Positions 17,367 through 29,731 of a stretch of 64,000 nucleotides of DNA are shown here, in pieces. This DNA comes from Pseudomonas sp. UBA1879. GTDB taxonomy: Bacteria; Pseudomonadota; Gammaproteobacteria; Pseudomonadales; Pseudomonadaceae. A model generated the notes under the pieces. The model searched no databases, was not told where the DNA came from, and saw only the letters and a program-made list of their open reading frames with translations. Location of the stretch: contig NZ_DDHJ01000011.1 in the NCBI RefSeq assembly GCF_002338065.1, positions 124,001-188,000 of the forward strand, given 5' to 3'. Position numbers and translations under genes: made by a program. The stretch's first letter is position 1, and each line of letters starts with the position of its first letter.

Positions 17367-18200
17367 TCAACCGCAGTTGGGCGTGTTCTTTTCCTGGCGC
17401 TTGGCTTCGCCCCAGAGCGCATCCATCTCTTCGAGGCTGCAATCTTCGATGGGGCGGCCAGTATCGCGCAAGGCGTGTTCGATAAAACGAAAGCGCCGCT
17501 CGAATTTGCCGTTGGCGGCGCGTAAGGCATGCTCCGGATCGACCTTCAAATGACGCGCCAGATTCACCACCACGAACAGCAAATCGCCGATTTCCTCGTG
17601 GATGCCTGCGGAGTCAGCGTCGGCCATGGCCTCAAGGACTTCTTGCAGCTCCTCGCGCACCTTGTCGACCACCGGCAGCGCCTCGGGCCAGTCGAAACCG
17701 ACCTGCGCCGCGCGCTTCTGCAACTTGGCCGCCCGCGACAACGCAGGCAACACAGCCGGCACGTCGTCGAGCAACGACAACTGCTCAGGCACATGCGCCT
17801 TTTCAGCACGCTCCTCGGCCTTGATCGCCTCCCAGCGTTGCTTGACTTGCTCTTCGCTCAGGCGCGGTGTCTCCAGCGGCGCGTACAGATCACCGGTAGG
17901 AAACACGTGGGGGTGGCGACGAATCAGCTTGCGAGTGATGCCGTCGACCACACCCTCGAATGCGAAGCGCCCTTCTTCCCTCGCCAGTTGGCAGTAATAC
18001 ACCACCTGAAACAGCAGATCGCCCAATTCCCCGCGTAGGTCATCGTAATCGCCACGCTCAATGGCGTCGGCCACTTCGTAGGCTTCCTCGAGGGTGTGCG
18101 GCACGATGGTGGCGTAATTCTGCTTCACGTCCCACGGGCAACCGTACTGCGGATCGCGCAGGCGGGCCATCAGGTTCAGCAGATCATCCAGGGTATACAT
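17367..18200 (-). CDS. mazG: Nucleoside triphosphate pyrophosphohydrolase MazG
   Basis: Hydrolyses (d)NTPs to monophosphate plus pyrophosphate and, by removing aberrant nucleotides and affecting ppGpp pools, modulates the stringent state. The 277-residue product has two tandem MazG domains. The first has EEAYEVADAIERGD then GELGDLLFQVVYY; the second has EELQEVLEAMADAD then EEIGDLLFVVVN. These Glu/Asp motifs supply the magnesium sites. It lies 92 bases downstream of relA in the same direction, a conserved link in gammaproteobacteria. Confidence 0.95.
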   Translation of the reverse strand: MYTLDDLLNLMARLRDPQYGCPWDVKQNYATIVPHTLEEAYEVADAIERGDYDDLRGELGDLLFQVVYYCQLAREEGRFAFEGVVDGITRKLIRRHPHVFPTGDLYAPLETPRLSEEQVKQRWEAIKAEERAEKAHVPEQLSLLDDVPAVLPALSRAAKLQKRAAQVGFDWPEALPVVDKVREELQEVLEAMADADSAGIHEEIGDLLFVVVNLARHLKVDPEHALRAANGKFERRFRFIEHALRDTGRPIEDCSLEEMDALWGEAKRQEKNTPNCG

Positions 18201-18292
18201 TCAAAGAATCTCTTCACTCTCAGCGGCAAGCCACGAGCCGCAGGCTGTACACAGACAACTTGCAGCTTGCAGCTCAAAACTCACAGCTGTTT

Positions 18293-20536
18293 TCAGGGCG
18301 TGCGATTACGCCGGGTTTCGATGATGTTCGGCAACTGCGAAATCCGCCCCAACAGACGACCCAACGCGTCCAGCCCCGGAATCTCGATGGTCAGCGACAT
18401 CAGCGCGGTGTTGTCTTCCTTGTTCGAGCGGGTGTTGACCGCCAGCACGTTGATGCGCTCGTTGAGCAGCACTTGGGAGACGTCGCGCAGCAGACCGGAC
18501 CGGTCGTACGCGCGGATGATGATGTCCACCGGATAGGTGAGCACCGGCACCGGCCCCCAGCTGACCTGGATGATCCGCTCCGGCTCACGCCCGCCCAGCT
18601 GCAACACCGAGGCGCAGTCCTGGCGGTGAATGCTCACGCCCCGACCTTGAGTGATGTAGCCGACGATGGCGTCTCCGGGCAACGGCTGGCAGCAGCCGGC
18701 CATTTGCGTCATCAGGTTGCCGACGCCCTGAATCTGAATGTCGCCGCGCTTGCCCGGTTTGTAACCCGAGGCCTTGCGTGGAATCAGCTCCAGTTGCTCA
18801 TTGCCGCGTTCCGGCTCGACCAGCTGTTGCGCCAGATTGACCAATTGCGCCAGACGCAGATCGCCGGCCCCAAGGGCGGCGAACATGTCTTCGGCGATTT
18901 TCATGTTGGCCTTTTCGGCCAGCTTGTCGAAGTCCACCTGGGGCAACGCCAGACGCGCCAGCTCGCGCTCCAGCAAGCCCTTGCCCGCCGCGACGTTCTG
19001 ATCCCGTGCCTGCAGCTTGAACCAGTGAACGATCTTCGCCCGCGCCCGCGACGTGGTGATGTAACCCAGGTTCGAGTTCAGCCAGTCGCGGCTCGGGGTG
19101 CCGTGTTTGCTGGTGATGATTTCGACCTGCTCACCGGTCTGCAAGCTGTAGTTGAGCGGCACGATACGCCCGTTGATCTTCGCGCCTCGGCAGTTGTGGC
19201 CGATTTCGGTGTGCACGCGGTAGGCGAAGTCCAGCGGAGTCGCGCCTTTGGGCAGGTCGATCGCGTGACCGTCCGGGGTGAACACGTAAACGCGGTCCGG
19301 CTCGATGTCGACGCGCAGTTGCTCGGCCAGGCCACCGATATCACCCAGCTCCTCGTGCCATTCCAGCACCTGACGCAGCCACGAGATTTTCTCCTCGTAG
19401 TGATTGGAGCTGGATTTGACGTCAGTACCTTTGTAGCGCCAGTGGGCGCAGACCCCGAGTTCAGCTTCTTCGTGCATGGCGTGGGTACGGATCTGCACCT
19501 CCAGCACCTTGCCTTCCGGACCGATCACCGCAGTGTGCAGCGAGCGATAGCCGTTCTCCTTGGGGTTGGCGATATAGTCGTCGAACTCTTTGGGAATGTG
19601 GCGCCACAGGGTGTGGACAATCCCCAGCGCGGTGTAGCAGTCCCGCATCTCCGGGACCAGCACGCGCACGGCGCGAACGTCGTAGATCTGGCTGAATTCC
19701 AGACCCTTGCGCTGCATTTTCCGCCAGATGGAATAGATGTGTTTGGCCCGACCGCTGATATCGGCCTTGACCCCCGTCGCCAGCAGTTCGTTCTCCAGCT
19801 GGGACATGACGTCGGTGATGAAACGCTCGCGGTCGAGGCGGCGTTCATGCAACAGCTTGGCGATCTGCTTGTACTGCTCGGGTTCGAGGTAGCGGAAGGA
19901 CAGGTCCTCCAGCTCCCATTTGATATGACCGATGCCGAGGCGATGCGCCAACGGCGCGTAAATGTCGAAGACTTCCCGGGCGACCCGGTTGCGCTTCTCA
20001 TCGTCGGTGTTCTTCACCGCGCGAATGGCACAGGTGCGCTCGGCCAGCTTGATCAGCGCGACGCGTACGTCATCGACCATCGCCACCAGCATCTTGCGCA
20101 GGTTTTCCACCTGCACCTGGGTACCAAGGACCATCGATTGGCGAGGACTGAGGCTGGCGCTGATAGCAGCCATGCGCAGCACACCGTCGATCAGCTTGGC
20201 CACGGTCGGGCCGAAACGCTGACTGACGTCGGGCAAGGGGATCTTGCCCTCGCGCACGGCACGGTAGATCACAGCGGCGACGAGGGAGTCCTGATCGAGT
20301 TTGAGGTCGGCCAGGATTTCGGCGATTTCCAGACCCGTCTGAAAACTCGACGTGCCCTCCGCCCAGAGGTTCTTGGCGGCGTTGTCCTGTTGCTCGGCTT
20401 GCCGGGCAAATTCACAGGCTTCTTTCAACGCCTGTCGGTCCACTGCGAGGTCGACGCTGACCACATGATCAAGCCATGCGTCGAGGTTGATACTGCCGTC
20501 TGTGTTGATCGGCTGGTGCGCTCTCACCTGTACCAT
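18293..20536 (-). CDS. relA: GTP pyrophosphokinase RelA
   Basis: Ribosome-associated (p)ppGpp synthetase of the stringent response. The 747-residue product has, in order: an inactive hydrolase domain (the HD pair is lost and AAVIYRAVREG stands in its place, near residue 88), the synthetase domain with YDVRAVRVLV and the G-loop region ENGYRSLHTAV near residue 330, a TGS domain (VFTPDGHAIDLPKGATPLDFAY), a Cys/His zinc-finger region (MAGCCQPLPGD) and a C-terminal ACT domain. The missing HD motif marks it as RelA rather than SpoT. The mazG gene follows. Confidence 0.97.
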   Translation of the reverse strand: MVQVRAHQPINTDGSINLDAWLDHVVSVDLAVDRQALKEACEFARQAEQQDNAAKNLWAEGTSSFQTGLEIAEILADLKLDQDSLVAAVIYRAVREGKIPLPDVSQRFGPTVAKLIDGVLRMAAISASLSPRQSMVLGTQVQVENLRKMLVAMVDDVRVALIKLAERTCAIRAVKNTDDEKRNRVAREVFDIYAPLAHRLGIGHIKWELEDLSFRYLEPEQYKQIAKLLHERRLDRERFITDVMSQLENELLATGVKADISGRAKHIYSIWRKMQRKGLEFSQIYDVRAVRVLVPEMRDCYTALGIVHTLWRHIPKEFDDYIANPKENGYRSLHTAVIGPEGKVLEVQIRTHAMHEEAELGVCAHWRYKGTDVKSSSNHYEEKISWLRQVLEWHEELGDIGGLAEQLRVDIEPDRVYVFTPDGHAIDLPKGATPLDFAYRVHTEIGHNCRGAKINGRIVPLNYSLQTGEQVEIITSKHGTPSRDWLNSNLGYITTSRARAKIVHWFKLQARDQNVAAGKGLLERELARLALPQVDFDKLAEKANMKIAEDMFAALGAGDLRLAQLVNLAQQLVEPERGNEQLELIPRKASGYKPGKRGDIQIQGVGNLMTQMAGCCQPLPGDAIVGYITQGRGVSIHRQDCASVLQLGGREPERIIQVSWGPVPVLTYPVDIIIRAYDRSGLLRDVSQVLLNERINVLAVNTRSNKEDNTALMSLTIEIPGLDALGRLLGRISQLPNIIETRRNRTP

Positions 20537-20697
20537 GTTGCTTACCTTCCCTAAGGCGCGATGAAATGCGCCATCAGTCGCCGGCCTTCTCAGCGCATGC
20601 TCCTTGCGGGCCTTGCAAGGTCTCGCATGCGCGGGCCAGTCGGATTAAACGGGTTTCCCTGTGAGACGTCGGCTTGCTTCCTGAAGCCCTGCTGGTC

Positions 20698-22053
20698 TCA
20701 CTTACCCGCTTCAAATAACGCCATTGCCTCGACATGTGCTGTCTGCGGGAACATATCGAGAATTCCGGCACGTTTTAATCGGTAGCCCTGCCTGATCAGT
20801 TCGACCGTGTCGCGCGCCAAAGTTGCCGGGTTGCACGACACATACACCAACCGCTCGGCGCCCAGCTTTGCAAGCTTGCCGACTGCCTCGAACGCCCCGT
20901 CACGCGGGGGGTCGAGCAAGACCGCGGAGAAACCTTCCGCTGCCCATGACGCCTTGTCCAGCGGCTGCGACAAATCCGCCTGATGAAACGTCACGTTGTG
21001 CAAACCGTTGCTGGCCGCATTGTCGGCCGCCCGTCTAACCATGACGTCGACCCCTTCCACCGCCACCACCTCGCGCGCGATCTGCGCCAGCGGTAGAGCG
21101 AAGTTACCAAGCCCGCAGAACAAGTCCAGCACTCGTTCATCCGAACGTGGGGCAAGCCACGAAAGTGCCTGCTCGATCATTGCCTGATTGACCTGCGCAT
21201 TGACCTGCACAAAGTCACCGGGCCGATACACCAGCGCCAGGTTCCACGGCCCGAGCTCATACCCCAACTGCGCGGCAGGGTCCACAGGCTGCGGCTCTCC
21301 TTCGCCGTGCAACCAGAGTTGCGCGCCGTGGCTGTCACAAAACGCTTTGAGGGTTTCCAGATCCTGCGTTGCCAGCGGCGCGGTGTGGCGCAGCAACACG
21401 GCATTGGCCGAACCGCTGAACAACTCGACATGACCCAACGCCTGGGGTTTGTTCAACCTGCGCAGCATGCCCGGTAACGCCGTCATGATCGGTTGCAAGG
21501 CCTGTACCAGCACCGGGCATTCTTCGATGGCGATGATGTCCTGGCTCGAGGCGGCGCGAAAGCCAACGTCCAGCCGTTTGCCTTTGGCATCCCAGCGGAC
21601 GGCGATGCGCGCCCGCCGACGGTAGGCGTATTCGTCACCCACTAACGGAGCGGCCCACTCTTCGGGCTCGACCCCGGCCACGCGGCTCAACTGCTCGGCC
21701 AGCATGCGCTGTTTCAGGGCAAGTTGTTCGTCGTGAGGCATATGCTGCACGCTGCACCCACCGCACCGGCCAAAGTGCTTGCAGGGTGCCGGGCGGCGTA
21801 GCGGGCTGGCCTGGAACACGCGCTCGGCCCGCGCCTCGACCACTTTGCCGTGGGCGCCAAGCACCCGCGCTTCCACGTCTTCGCCAGCGAGGCTGCCGGC
21901 AACGAACCAGGTCCGGCCCTCGACGAAGCCGATGCCGCGCCCGTCGTTGGCCAGCCGCTCGATAGTCAAACGTTGCTTTTTACCGGTCGGGACCTGCGTT
22001 GTCCGGGTGCCGCCACTGGGCTGGAAACGCAGGCTGGTCTCACGCTTGGCCAT
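20698..22053 (-). CDS. rlmD: 23S rRNA (uracil-1939-C5)-methyltransferase RlmD
   Basis: SAM-dependent methyltransferase acting on U1939 of 23S rRNA. The 451-residue product has an N-terminal TRAM domain (KQRLTIERLANDGRG), a 4Fe-4S cluster site (PCKHFGRCGGCSVQHM) and a Rossmann fold with LDLFCGLGNFALPLA. The catalytic nucleophile Cys sits in YVSCNPATLARD near residue 410. Its start overlaps the cysM stop, so the two are co-transcribed. This rlmD-cysM pair next to gacS is the common Pseudomonas arrangement. Confidence 0.96.
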   Translation of the reverse strand: MAKRETSLRFQPSGGTRTTQVPTGKKQRLTIERLANDGRGIGFVEGRTWFVAGSLAGEDVEARVLGAHGKVVEARAERVFQASPLRRPAPCKHFGRCGGCSVQHMPHDEQLALKQRMLAEQLSRVAGVEPEEWAAPLVGDEYAYRRRARIAVRWDAKGKRLDVGFRAASSQDIIAIEECPVLVQALQPIMTALPGMLRRLNKPQALGHVELFSGSANAVLLRHTAPLATQDLETLKAFCDSHGAQLWLHGEGEPQPVDPAAQLGYELGPWNLALVYRPGDFVQVNAQVNQAMIEQALSWLAPRSDERVLDLFCGLGNFALPLAQIAREVVAVEGVDVMVRRAADNAASNGLHNVTFHQADLSQPLDKASWAAEGFSAVLLDPPRDGAFEAVGKLAKLGAERLVYVSCNPATLARDTVELIRQGYRLKRAGILDMFPQTAHVEAMALFEAGK

Positions 22054-22955
22054 CAGTTGGGCGCATCGTAGACGCCGGTCGACAGGTAACGGTCGCCACG
22101 GTCACAAATGATCGCGACCATGACCGCATTCTCGACTTCCCGGGCAAGACGCAACATGCCTGCCACAGCGCCGCCCGAGGACACGCCACAGAAGATGCCT
22201 TCTTCGCGGGCCAGACGCCGCATCACGTCCTCGGCTTCGCTTTGCGCCATGTCGACGATGCGGTCGACACGGTCGGCCTGGTAGATTTTTGGCAAGTATT
22301 CGTAAGGCCAGCGACGGATGCCGGGAATCGATGCGCCGTCCATGGGTTGCAGGCCGACGATCTGAATCGCCGGATTCTGTTCCTTGAGGTAACGCGAGGT
22401 GCCCATGATGGTCCCCGTGGTACCCATGGAACTGACGAAGTGGGTGATGGTGCCGCCGGTCTGCCGCCAGATTTCCGGGCCGGTGCCGACGTAATGCGCC
22501 TCAGGGTTGTCGCCATTGGCGAACTGGTCCAGTACCTTGCCACGGCCTTCGGCCTGCATGCGCTCAGCCAGATCACGGGCGCCTTCCATGCCTTCTTCCT
22601 TGCTGACCAGAATCAGCTCGGCGCCATAGGCGGTCATCGCGGCCTTGCGTTCGGCGCTGGAGTTGTCCGGCATGATCAGAATCATCCGATACCCCTTGAT
22701 GGCGGCGGCCATGGCAAGAGCGATGCCGGTATTGCCGGACGTCGCTTCGATCAACGTATCGCCGGGGTGGATCTGACCGCGCAGTTCGGCACGGGTGATC
22801 ATCGACAGCGCCGGACGATCTTTCACGGAACCGGCCGGGTTATTGCCTTCGAGCTTGAGCAGCAACGTGTTGCTGGTGTTCCCGGCCATGCGTTGCAGAC
22901 GCACCAGCGGGGTGTTGCCGACGCAATCGGCGATGGTTTGATACTGCAGGGTCAT
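22053..22955 (-). CDS. cysM: Cysteine synthase B (O-acetylserine sulfhydrylase)
   Basis: PLP enzyme forming L-cysteine from O-acetylserine and sulfide or thiosulfate. The 300-residue product has the PLP-lysine region NPAGSVKDRPALSMI near residue 43, the phosphate-binding TSGNTGIALAMA and GVSSGGAVAGM. Its length and the block GTTGTIMGTSRYL fit CysM more than CysK. It overlaps rlmD. In P. aeruginosa the neighbour on the upstream side is the pirA receptor gene; here only 190 bp separate it from a sensor kinase. Confidence 0.95.
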   Translation of the reverse strand: MTLQYQTIADCVGNTPLVRLQRMAGNTSNTLLLKLEGNNPAGSVKDRPALSMITRAELRGQIHPGDTLIEATSGNTGIALAMAAAIKGYRMILIMPDNSSAERKAAMTAYGAELILVSKEEGMEGARDLAERMQAEGRGKVLDQFANGDNPEAHYVGTGPEIWRQTGGTITHFVSSMGTTGTIMGTSRYLKEQNPAIQIVGLQPMDGASIPGIRRWPYEYLPKIYQADRVDRIVDMAQSEAEDVMRRLAREEGIFCGVSSGGAVAGMLRLAREVENAVMVAIICDRGDRYLSTGVYDAPN

Positions 22956-23145
22956 GGCGTGTTTGCGATCCAGACGTGCGGGGGTCGCCTATCATACCGG
23001 CAATCGCCCCAAGCCCATATCACGCAAAGTGAGTTCGATAGGGCGAAATGGAATAAAGGCTAAAGATGCGACTGCATGATGCAAGGATCCTCCTGTAGGC
23101 GTGAGCGTGCGCGCGCGGGGCTACAGGTGTGTGGACGGGGCCGAG

Positions 23146-24525
23146 TCAAGTTGCGGCCTCTGTTTCTCTGGCAGGCAACCGCATGATCATCCGCAACCCG
23201 CTTGCCGTGTTCTCGGCCCACATGTCGCCGCCCTGCAACCGCAAGGAATTGCGGGCGATGCTCAGTCCCAATCCGAATCCACCATCCCCCGGCCGGGCGC
23301 CGTCGAGTCGGATGAACGGCGCGAAAATGCGTTCAAGGTCGCTCTCGTCCACCCCGCCGCCTTGGTCCTCCAGCCACAACAGCCAGGCATCTCCGTCACG
23401 ACGGCCACCCAATTGCACGATGCCTTCAGGGGGCGAATGACGAATCGCGTTGCGCAGAATGTTTTCCAGGGCCTGCGCCAGGGTATTGAGGTGGCCACGG
23501 ACCCAACAGTCGCTGTCCAGATCACACACGAACTGCCGCAAGGGCCAGCAGCTCTCGAAGCGGGCGTTATCCACCAGCATGTCCCACAGCGCCAGCACCT
23601 GAATGTCTTCGTCAGGCAACTTCTCGCGCTCGGCGTCGAGCCAGGCGAGGTGCAGGGTGTCGTCCACCAACCGGCGCATGCCCTCGACTTCCCGGCTCAA
23701 GCGCTTGCGCAGGTCCGGCAGACTTTGCTCACTGTCACAGGCGACGCTGAGTCGGCTCAACGGCGTGCGCAGTTCGTGGGACAGGTCCCGCAGCAACTGC
23801 TGCTGAATCTGCACCGTCGATTGCAGGCGCGCGGCCATGTGATCGAACGCGCGATTGAGTTCGCCCAGCTCGTCCTGTCGGGCGGTCATCTGCGACGAGA
23901 GGCGGCTGGACAGGCGATCGGCCCGCCAAGCGTTGGCCTGCTCCCGGAGTTGATTGAGCGGGCGGATGAGCAACCGGTACAGCCCGACGCATAGCAGCAG
24001 CGTAAACAGCGCCGGGATGACCCCGTTGGTCAGCATTTGCCAGACCAGCGCATAACGCCCCGGTTTGAAACGCTCCGGCAATTCGATGACCAGGCTGCCG
24101 AGGCTGGGATCATTGGGAAAGGGGATCTTGAGCCAGGGAGCAGTCTTTTGACGTCGGCTCATGGGCCAGTCGACGCCCCGCATGAAGGTCAGCCGCTGCA
24201 TCTGGCTGTCATCGAGCGGCATGCTGCTCAGGGACTGCAAGTCGTGGCCAATCACGCCCACCCAACCGGGCTCATGGCGGCGGACCTCTCGCAGCCAGTC
24301 GTCAATGCCCCGCTCGTTCCCTACCGTCCAGGCCTGCTCGGCTTCGGCGGCATAGCCGTTGAGGACAGTCCGCGCTTCCGCGGAAAGGAAGGCGTTCTGG
24401 GTCTCGACGTAGCGCCCCCAATACCAACTGAGCCAGATCATCAACAGGCAGAAACCCACCAGCAGAAAGGCGAGTTTCCAGAACAGCGAATGCTTGCCGG
24501 GCAAACGGAAACGGCGGTCAGGCAT
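23146..24525 (-). CDS. Two-component sensor histidine kinase, PirS-like
   Basis: A 459-residue membrane kinase. Spans at residues about 14-34 and 165-187 flank a periplasmic sensor domain; HAMP follows (LIRPLNQLREQANAW), then HisKA with the phospho-acceptor His in LLRDLSHELRTPLSRL near residue 247. The ATPase domain has NILRNAIRHSP, DQGGGV and GFGLGLSIA boxes. It overlaps its response regulator by eight bases. Position between gacS and cysM and architecture match PirS, which in P. aeruginosa controls the siderophore receptor PirA. No receptor gene is present here, so a role in iron sensing is only an inference. Confidence 0.88.
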   Translation of the reverse strand: MPDRRFRLPGKHSLFWKLAFLLVGFCLLMIWLSWYWGRYVETQNAFLSAEARTVLNGYAAEAEQAWTVGNERGIDDWLREVRRHEPGWVGVIGHDLQSLSSMPLDDSQMQRLTFMRGVDWPMSRRQKTAPWLKIPFPNDPSLGSLVIELPERFKPGRYALVWQMLTNGVIPALFTLLLCVGLYRLLIRPLNQLREQANAWRADRLSSRLSSQMTARQDELGELNRAFDHMAARLQSTVQIQQQLLRDLSHELRTPLSRLSVACDSEQSLPDLRKRLSREVEGMRRLVDDTLHLAWLDAEREKLPDEDIQVLALWDMLVDNARFESCWPLRQFVCDLDSDCWVRGHLNTLAQALENILRNAIRHSPPEGIVQLGGRRDGDAWLLWLEDQGGGVDESDLERIFAPFIRLDGARPGDGGFGLGLSIARNSLRLQGGDMWAENTASGLRMIMRLPARETEAAT

Positions 24526-25249
24526 CCGCTGGCGCCGCCGTCAGCACGTAGCCTTTGCCCCATACGGTCCGCAGCTGACGCGCTTCATAGCCAATCGCCT
24601 TGAGCTTGCGCCGAATCTGACTCACGTGCATGTCGAGGCTGCGGTCATGCTGGGAATAGCCGCGCTGCAACACATGCTGATAAAGGAAGGCTTTGCTCAA
24701 CACCTCTTCGGGCGTGCGCCAGAGGGTTTCCAGCAGACGATATTCACTGCGGGTCAATTGCGCGGCCTTGCGGCCAAAACTGACGTCACACAGGTCCTCG
24801 TCGAACGTCAGTGGGTCGACGCTGGGCGCCACCGCTGTCTCGACCACCGTATTGAAGCGTCGCTCCAGCTCCACGCGGCGCAAAATGGCTTCGATACGGA
24901 CCCGCAGTTCGTCGACGCTGAACGGCTTGGGCAGGTAATCGTCGGCGCCATGGCGAAAACCGGTGATGCGGTCAGCCTCGGCGCCCAGCGCCGACATGAG
25001 AATGATGGGCATCGTGTGGCGACGACGCAGATGAACGAGGATGTCCAGCCCGTTCATGCCCGGCAGCAGAATGTCCATGAGCACCACATCGAAAGGTTGC
25101 GCCTGGGCACGTTCGAGCCCGTCTGCGCCGTTCTGGCACCAGGTGACATGAAAGCCGCAACGGTCCAGTTGGTCGTGCACGAACGCGCCGAGCACAGGAT
25201 CGTCCTCGATGGCGAGTATGCTAGGGCGATGAATGATGGCGGGATTCAT
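24518..25249 (-). CDS. OmpR-family response regulator, PirR-like
   Basis: A 243-residue regulator. The receiver domain has the acidic pair EDD at residues 15-17, the phospho-Asp in VVLMDILLPGMNG near residue 59 and the Lys in DYLPKPFS near residue 109. The C-terminal winged-helix domain is of OmpR type (LTRSEYRLLETLW, then RKLKAIGYEARQLRTVWGKGY). The ATG at 25249 gives the standard length; the frame is open further upstream, but the extension is not family-like. Divergent from gacS across 238 bp, it is the regulator partner of the overlapping kinase gene. Confidence 0.9.
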   Translation of the reverse strand: MNPAIIHRPSILAIEDDPVLGAFVHDQLDRCGFHVTWCQNGADGLERAQAQPFDVVLMDILLPGMNGLDILVHLRRRHTMPIILMSALGAEADRITGFRHGADDYLPKPFSVDELRVRIEAILRRVELERRFNTVVETAVAPSVDPLTFDEDLCDVSFGRKAAQLTRSEYRLLETLWRTPEEVLSKAFLYQHVLQRGYSQHDRSLDMHVSQIRRKLKAIGYEARQLRTVWGKGYVLTAAPADA

Positions 25250-25487
25250 TGGCGTCTGCGAGTGATTCTCAGGGCCGCGATTATTCAAGATTGCGCAGTG
25301 ACGGGCAATGGCGACTGATCGGAGATGTGCGTAGGAGCGTTCCTTATCGTCCATTTAGCCGGGATTGCTGTCGCGCAAGTGGCTACACTGCCCGGATTAC
25401 CCAAGGTCGAAAGGCAACCATGGCGCAGGTCTTGCTGCGATTCATCGCATGACATGAGTACGTGAACGGGATTGCCGGAGAAAAAGT

Positions 25488-28241
<2,754 letters not shown>

Positions 28242-28284
28242 TGTGGGTCAGCGCTACATCGTGTCGGCCGTGCCACTCTCCCTC

Positions 28285-28418
28285 TGTAGGAGCGTGGCTT
28301 GTCCCGCGATCTGTCGCGCAGCGGCAGCAATCCCAAAGCACGCGCCAGATCTGATACACCGCGTTTTTCAATTTTACGGCGGGTTCCCCACCGATCGCGG
28401 GACAAGCCACGCTCCTAC
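28285..28418. repeat. REPIN, family with GTAGGAGCGTGGCTTGTCCCGCGA core
   Basis: Two inverted copies of a REP reading TAGGAGCGTGGCTTGTCC are separated by about 90 bases carrying GCGGCAGCAA and ACGGCGGGTTCCCC blocks. It occupies the gacS-ldhA gap. The same family recurs six more times in this window. Confidence 0.9.
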
Positions 28419-28460
28419 CGTTCTGCTGTGTCAGACATAAGCTCTTCGGGAAGAACCACC

Positions 28461-29444
28461 ATGCGTACCCTCCTCTACAGCAGCCAGACCTACGACCGCG
28501 ACAGTTTCCTCGCCGCGAACGCCACCGCACGCCTCGACCTGCATTTCCAGCCCGCACGCCTGACGCTGGACACGGTGGCGCTGGCCGGCGGTTACCCGGT
28601 GGTGTGCGCCTTTATCAATGACGACCTCAGTGCACCGGTGCTCGAACGATTGGCTGCGGGCGGCACTCAGTTGGTTGCACTGCGCTCTGCCGGTTTCAAT
28701 CATGTCGATCTGCCGACCGCTCAGCGCCTCGGCATCAGCGTTGTGCGTGTCCCGGCCTATTCGCCTCACGCGGTGGCCGAACACGCGGTGGCATTGATCC
28801 TTTCGCTGAACCGCCATTTACACCGCGCCTACAATCGCACCCGTGACGGCGACTTCACCCTGCACGGTCTGACCGGGTTCGACCTCGTGGGCAAGACCGT
28901 CGGTGTAGTCGGCACCGGGCAGATCGGCGCCACCTTCGCGAAGATCATGGCGGGTTTCGGCTGTCAGCTGCTGGCCTACGACCCTCTTCCCCATCCGCAG
29001 GTCGAGGCCCTTGGTGCGCGGTATCTGCCGCTGGATGAACTGCTCGCCGAGGCGCAGATCATCAGCCTGCATTGCCCGCTCAACGAACACACCCGGCATC
29101 TGATCAACCGGGCGTCGCTGTCGCGCATGCAACGGGGGGCAATGCTGATCAACACCGGGCGCGGTGCGTTGGTCGATACCCCGGCGCTGATCGGCGCGTT
29201 GAAATCCGGTCAGCTTGGCTATCTGGGGCTGGACGTCTACGAGGAGGAAGCGCAGCTGTTTTTCGAGGACCGCTCCGACCTGCCGTTGCAGGACGATGTG
29301 CTGGCGCGCTTGCTGACGTTTCCCAACGTGGTGATCACCGCGCATCAGGCGTTTCTGACCCGCGAGGCGCTGGGGGCGATTGCGCAGACGACGCTGGATA
29401 ACATCGCGGCGTGGGCGGCGGGGAATCCGCAGAATAGCGTGTAG
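28461..29444 (+). CDS. ldhA: D-lactate dehydrogenase (NAD-dependent)
   Basis: Fermentative D-2-hydroxyacid dehydrogenase reducing pyruvate to D-lactate. The 327-residue product has the Rossmann motif GVVGTGQIGATFAKI near residue 150, the catalytic Arg region NTGRGALVDTPAL near residue 232 and the catalytic His in VVITAHQAFLTREAL near residue 295. The ATG at 28461 agrees with the LdhA start MRTLLYSSQTYDR. It lies downstream of gacS, as in other pseudomonads. Confidence 0.94.
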   Translation: MRTLLYSSQTYDRDSFLAANATARLDLHFQPARLTLDTVALAGGYPVVCAFINDDLSAPVLERLAAGGTQLVALRSAGFNHVDLPTAQRLGISVVRVPAYSPHAVAEHAVALILSLNRHLHRAYNRTRDGDFTLHGLTGFDLVGKTVGVVGTGQIGATFAKIMAGFGCQLLAYDPLPHPQVEALGARYLPLDELLAEAQIISLHCPLNEHTRHLINRASLSRMQRGAMLINTGRGALVDTPALIGALKSGQLGYLGLDVYEEEAQLFFEDRSDLPLQDDVLARLLTFPNVVITAHQAFLTREALGAIAQTTLDNIAAWAAGNPQNSV

Positions 29445-29473
29445 ACCGATGTATGTTCAGGCGCTGACGGCCC

Positions 29474-29562
29474 GGTGGGAGTGAGCTTGCTCAGGAAAGC
29501 GATCTGCCTGAAAAGCGATCAGCGTCTGACTGGACGCATTCTTCAGCATGCTCACTCCCATG
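29474..29562. repeat. Degenerate REPIN downstream of ldhA
   Basis: GTGGGAGTGAGCTTGCTCA on the left and TGCTCACTCCCA on the right form an imperfect inverted pair, with a further broken piece CGCGAGCAAGCTGCGCACCTA at about 29600-29620. The element belongs to the GTGAGCTTGCTC family but has decayed. The rest of the 29445-29731 gap shows no gene. Confidence 0.65.
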
Positions 29563-29731
29563 CAGCGCCACCCATTCGGCGTGTCAGCGCAACAGCTCGC
29601 GAGCAAGCTGCGCACCTAAGCCCCCGGCCAGTAACAGACCGCATGAATTCCGATCTCGGCTGCACTCCGCCCACCGGCAGCGGGCATCTGCGATCTAAAG
29701 TGTTAGCATGCGCGCCTATTTGGAGACCCCT

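Noticed and set aside
17960..20554. Open frame of over 860 codons antisense to relA and mazG
   Set aside because: Same reason: relA and mazG are complete with recognised motifs, and the antisense product is low-complexity His/Gln/Arg-rich.
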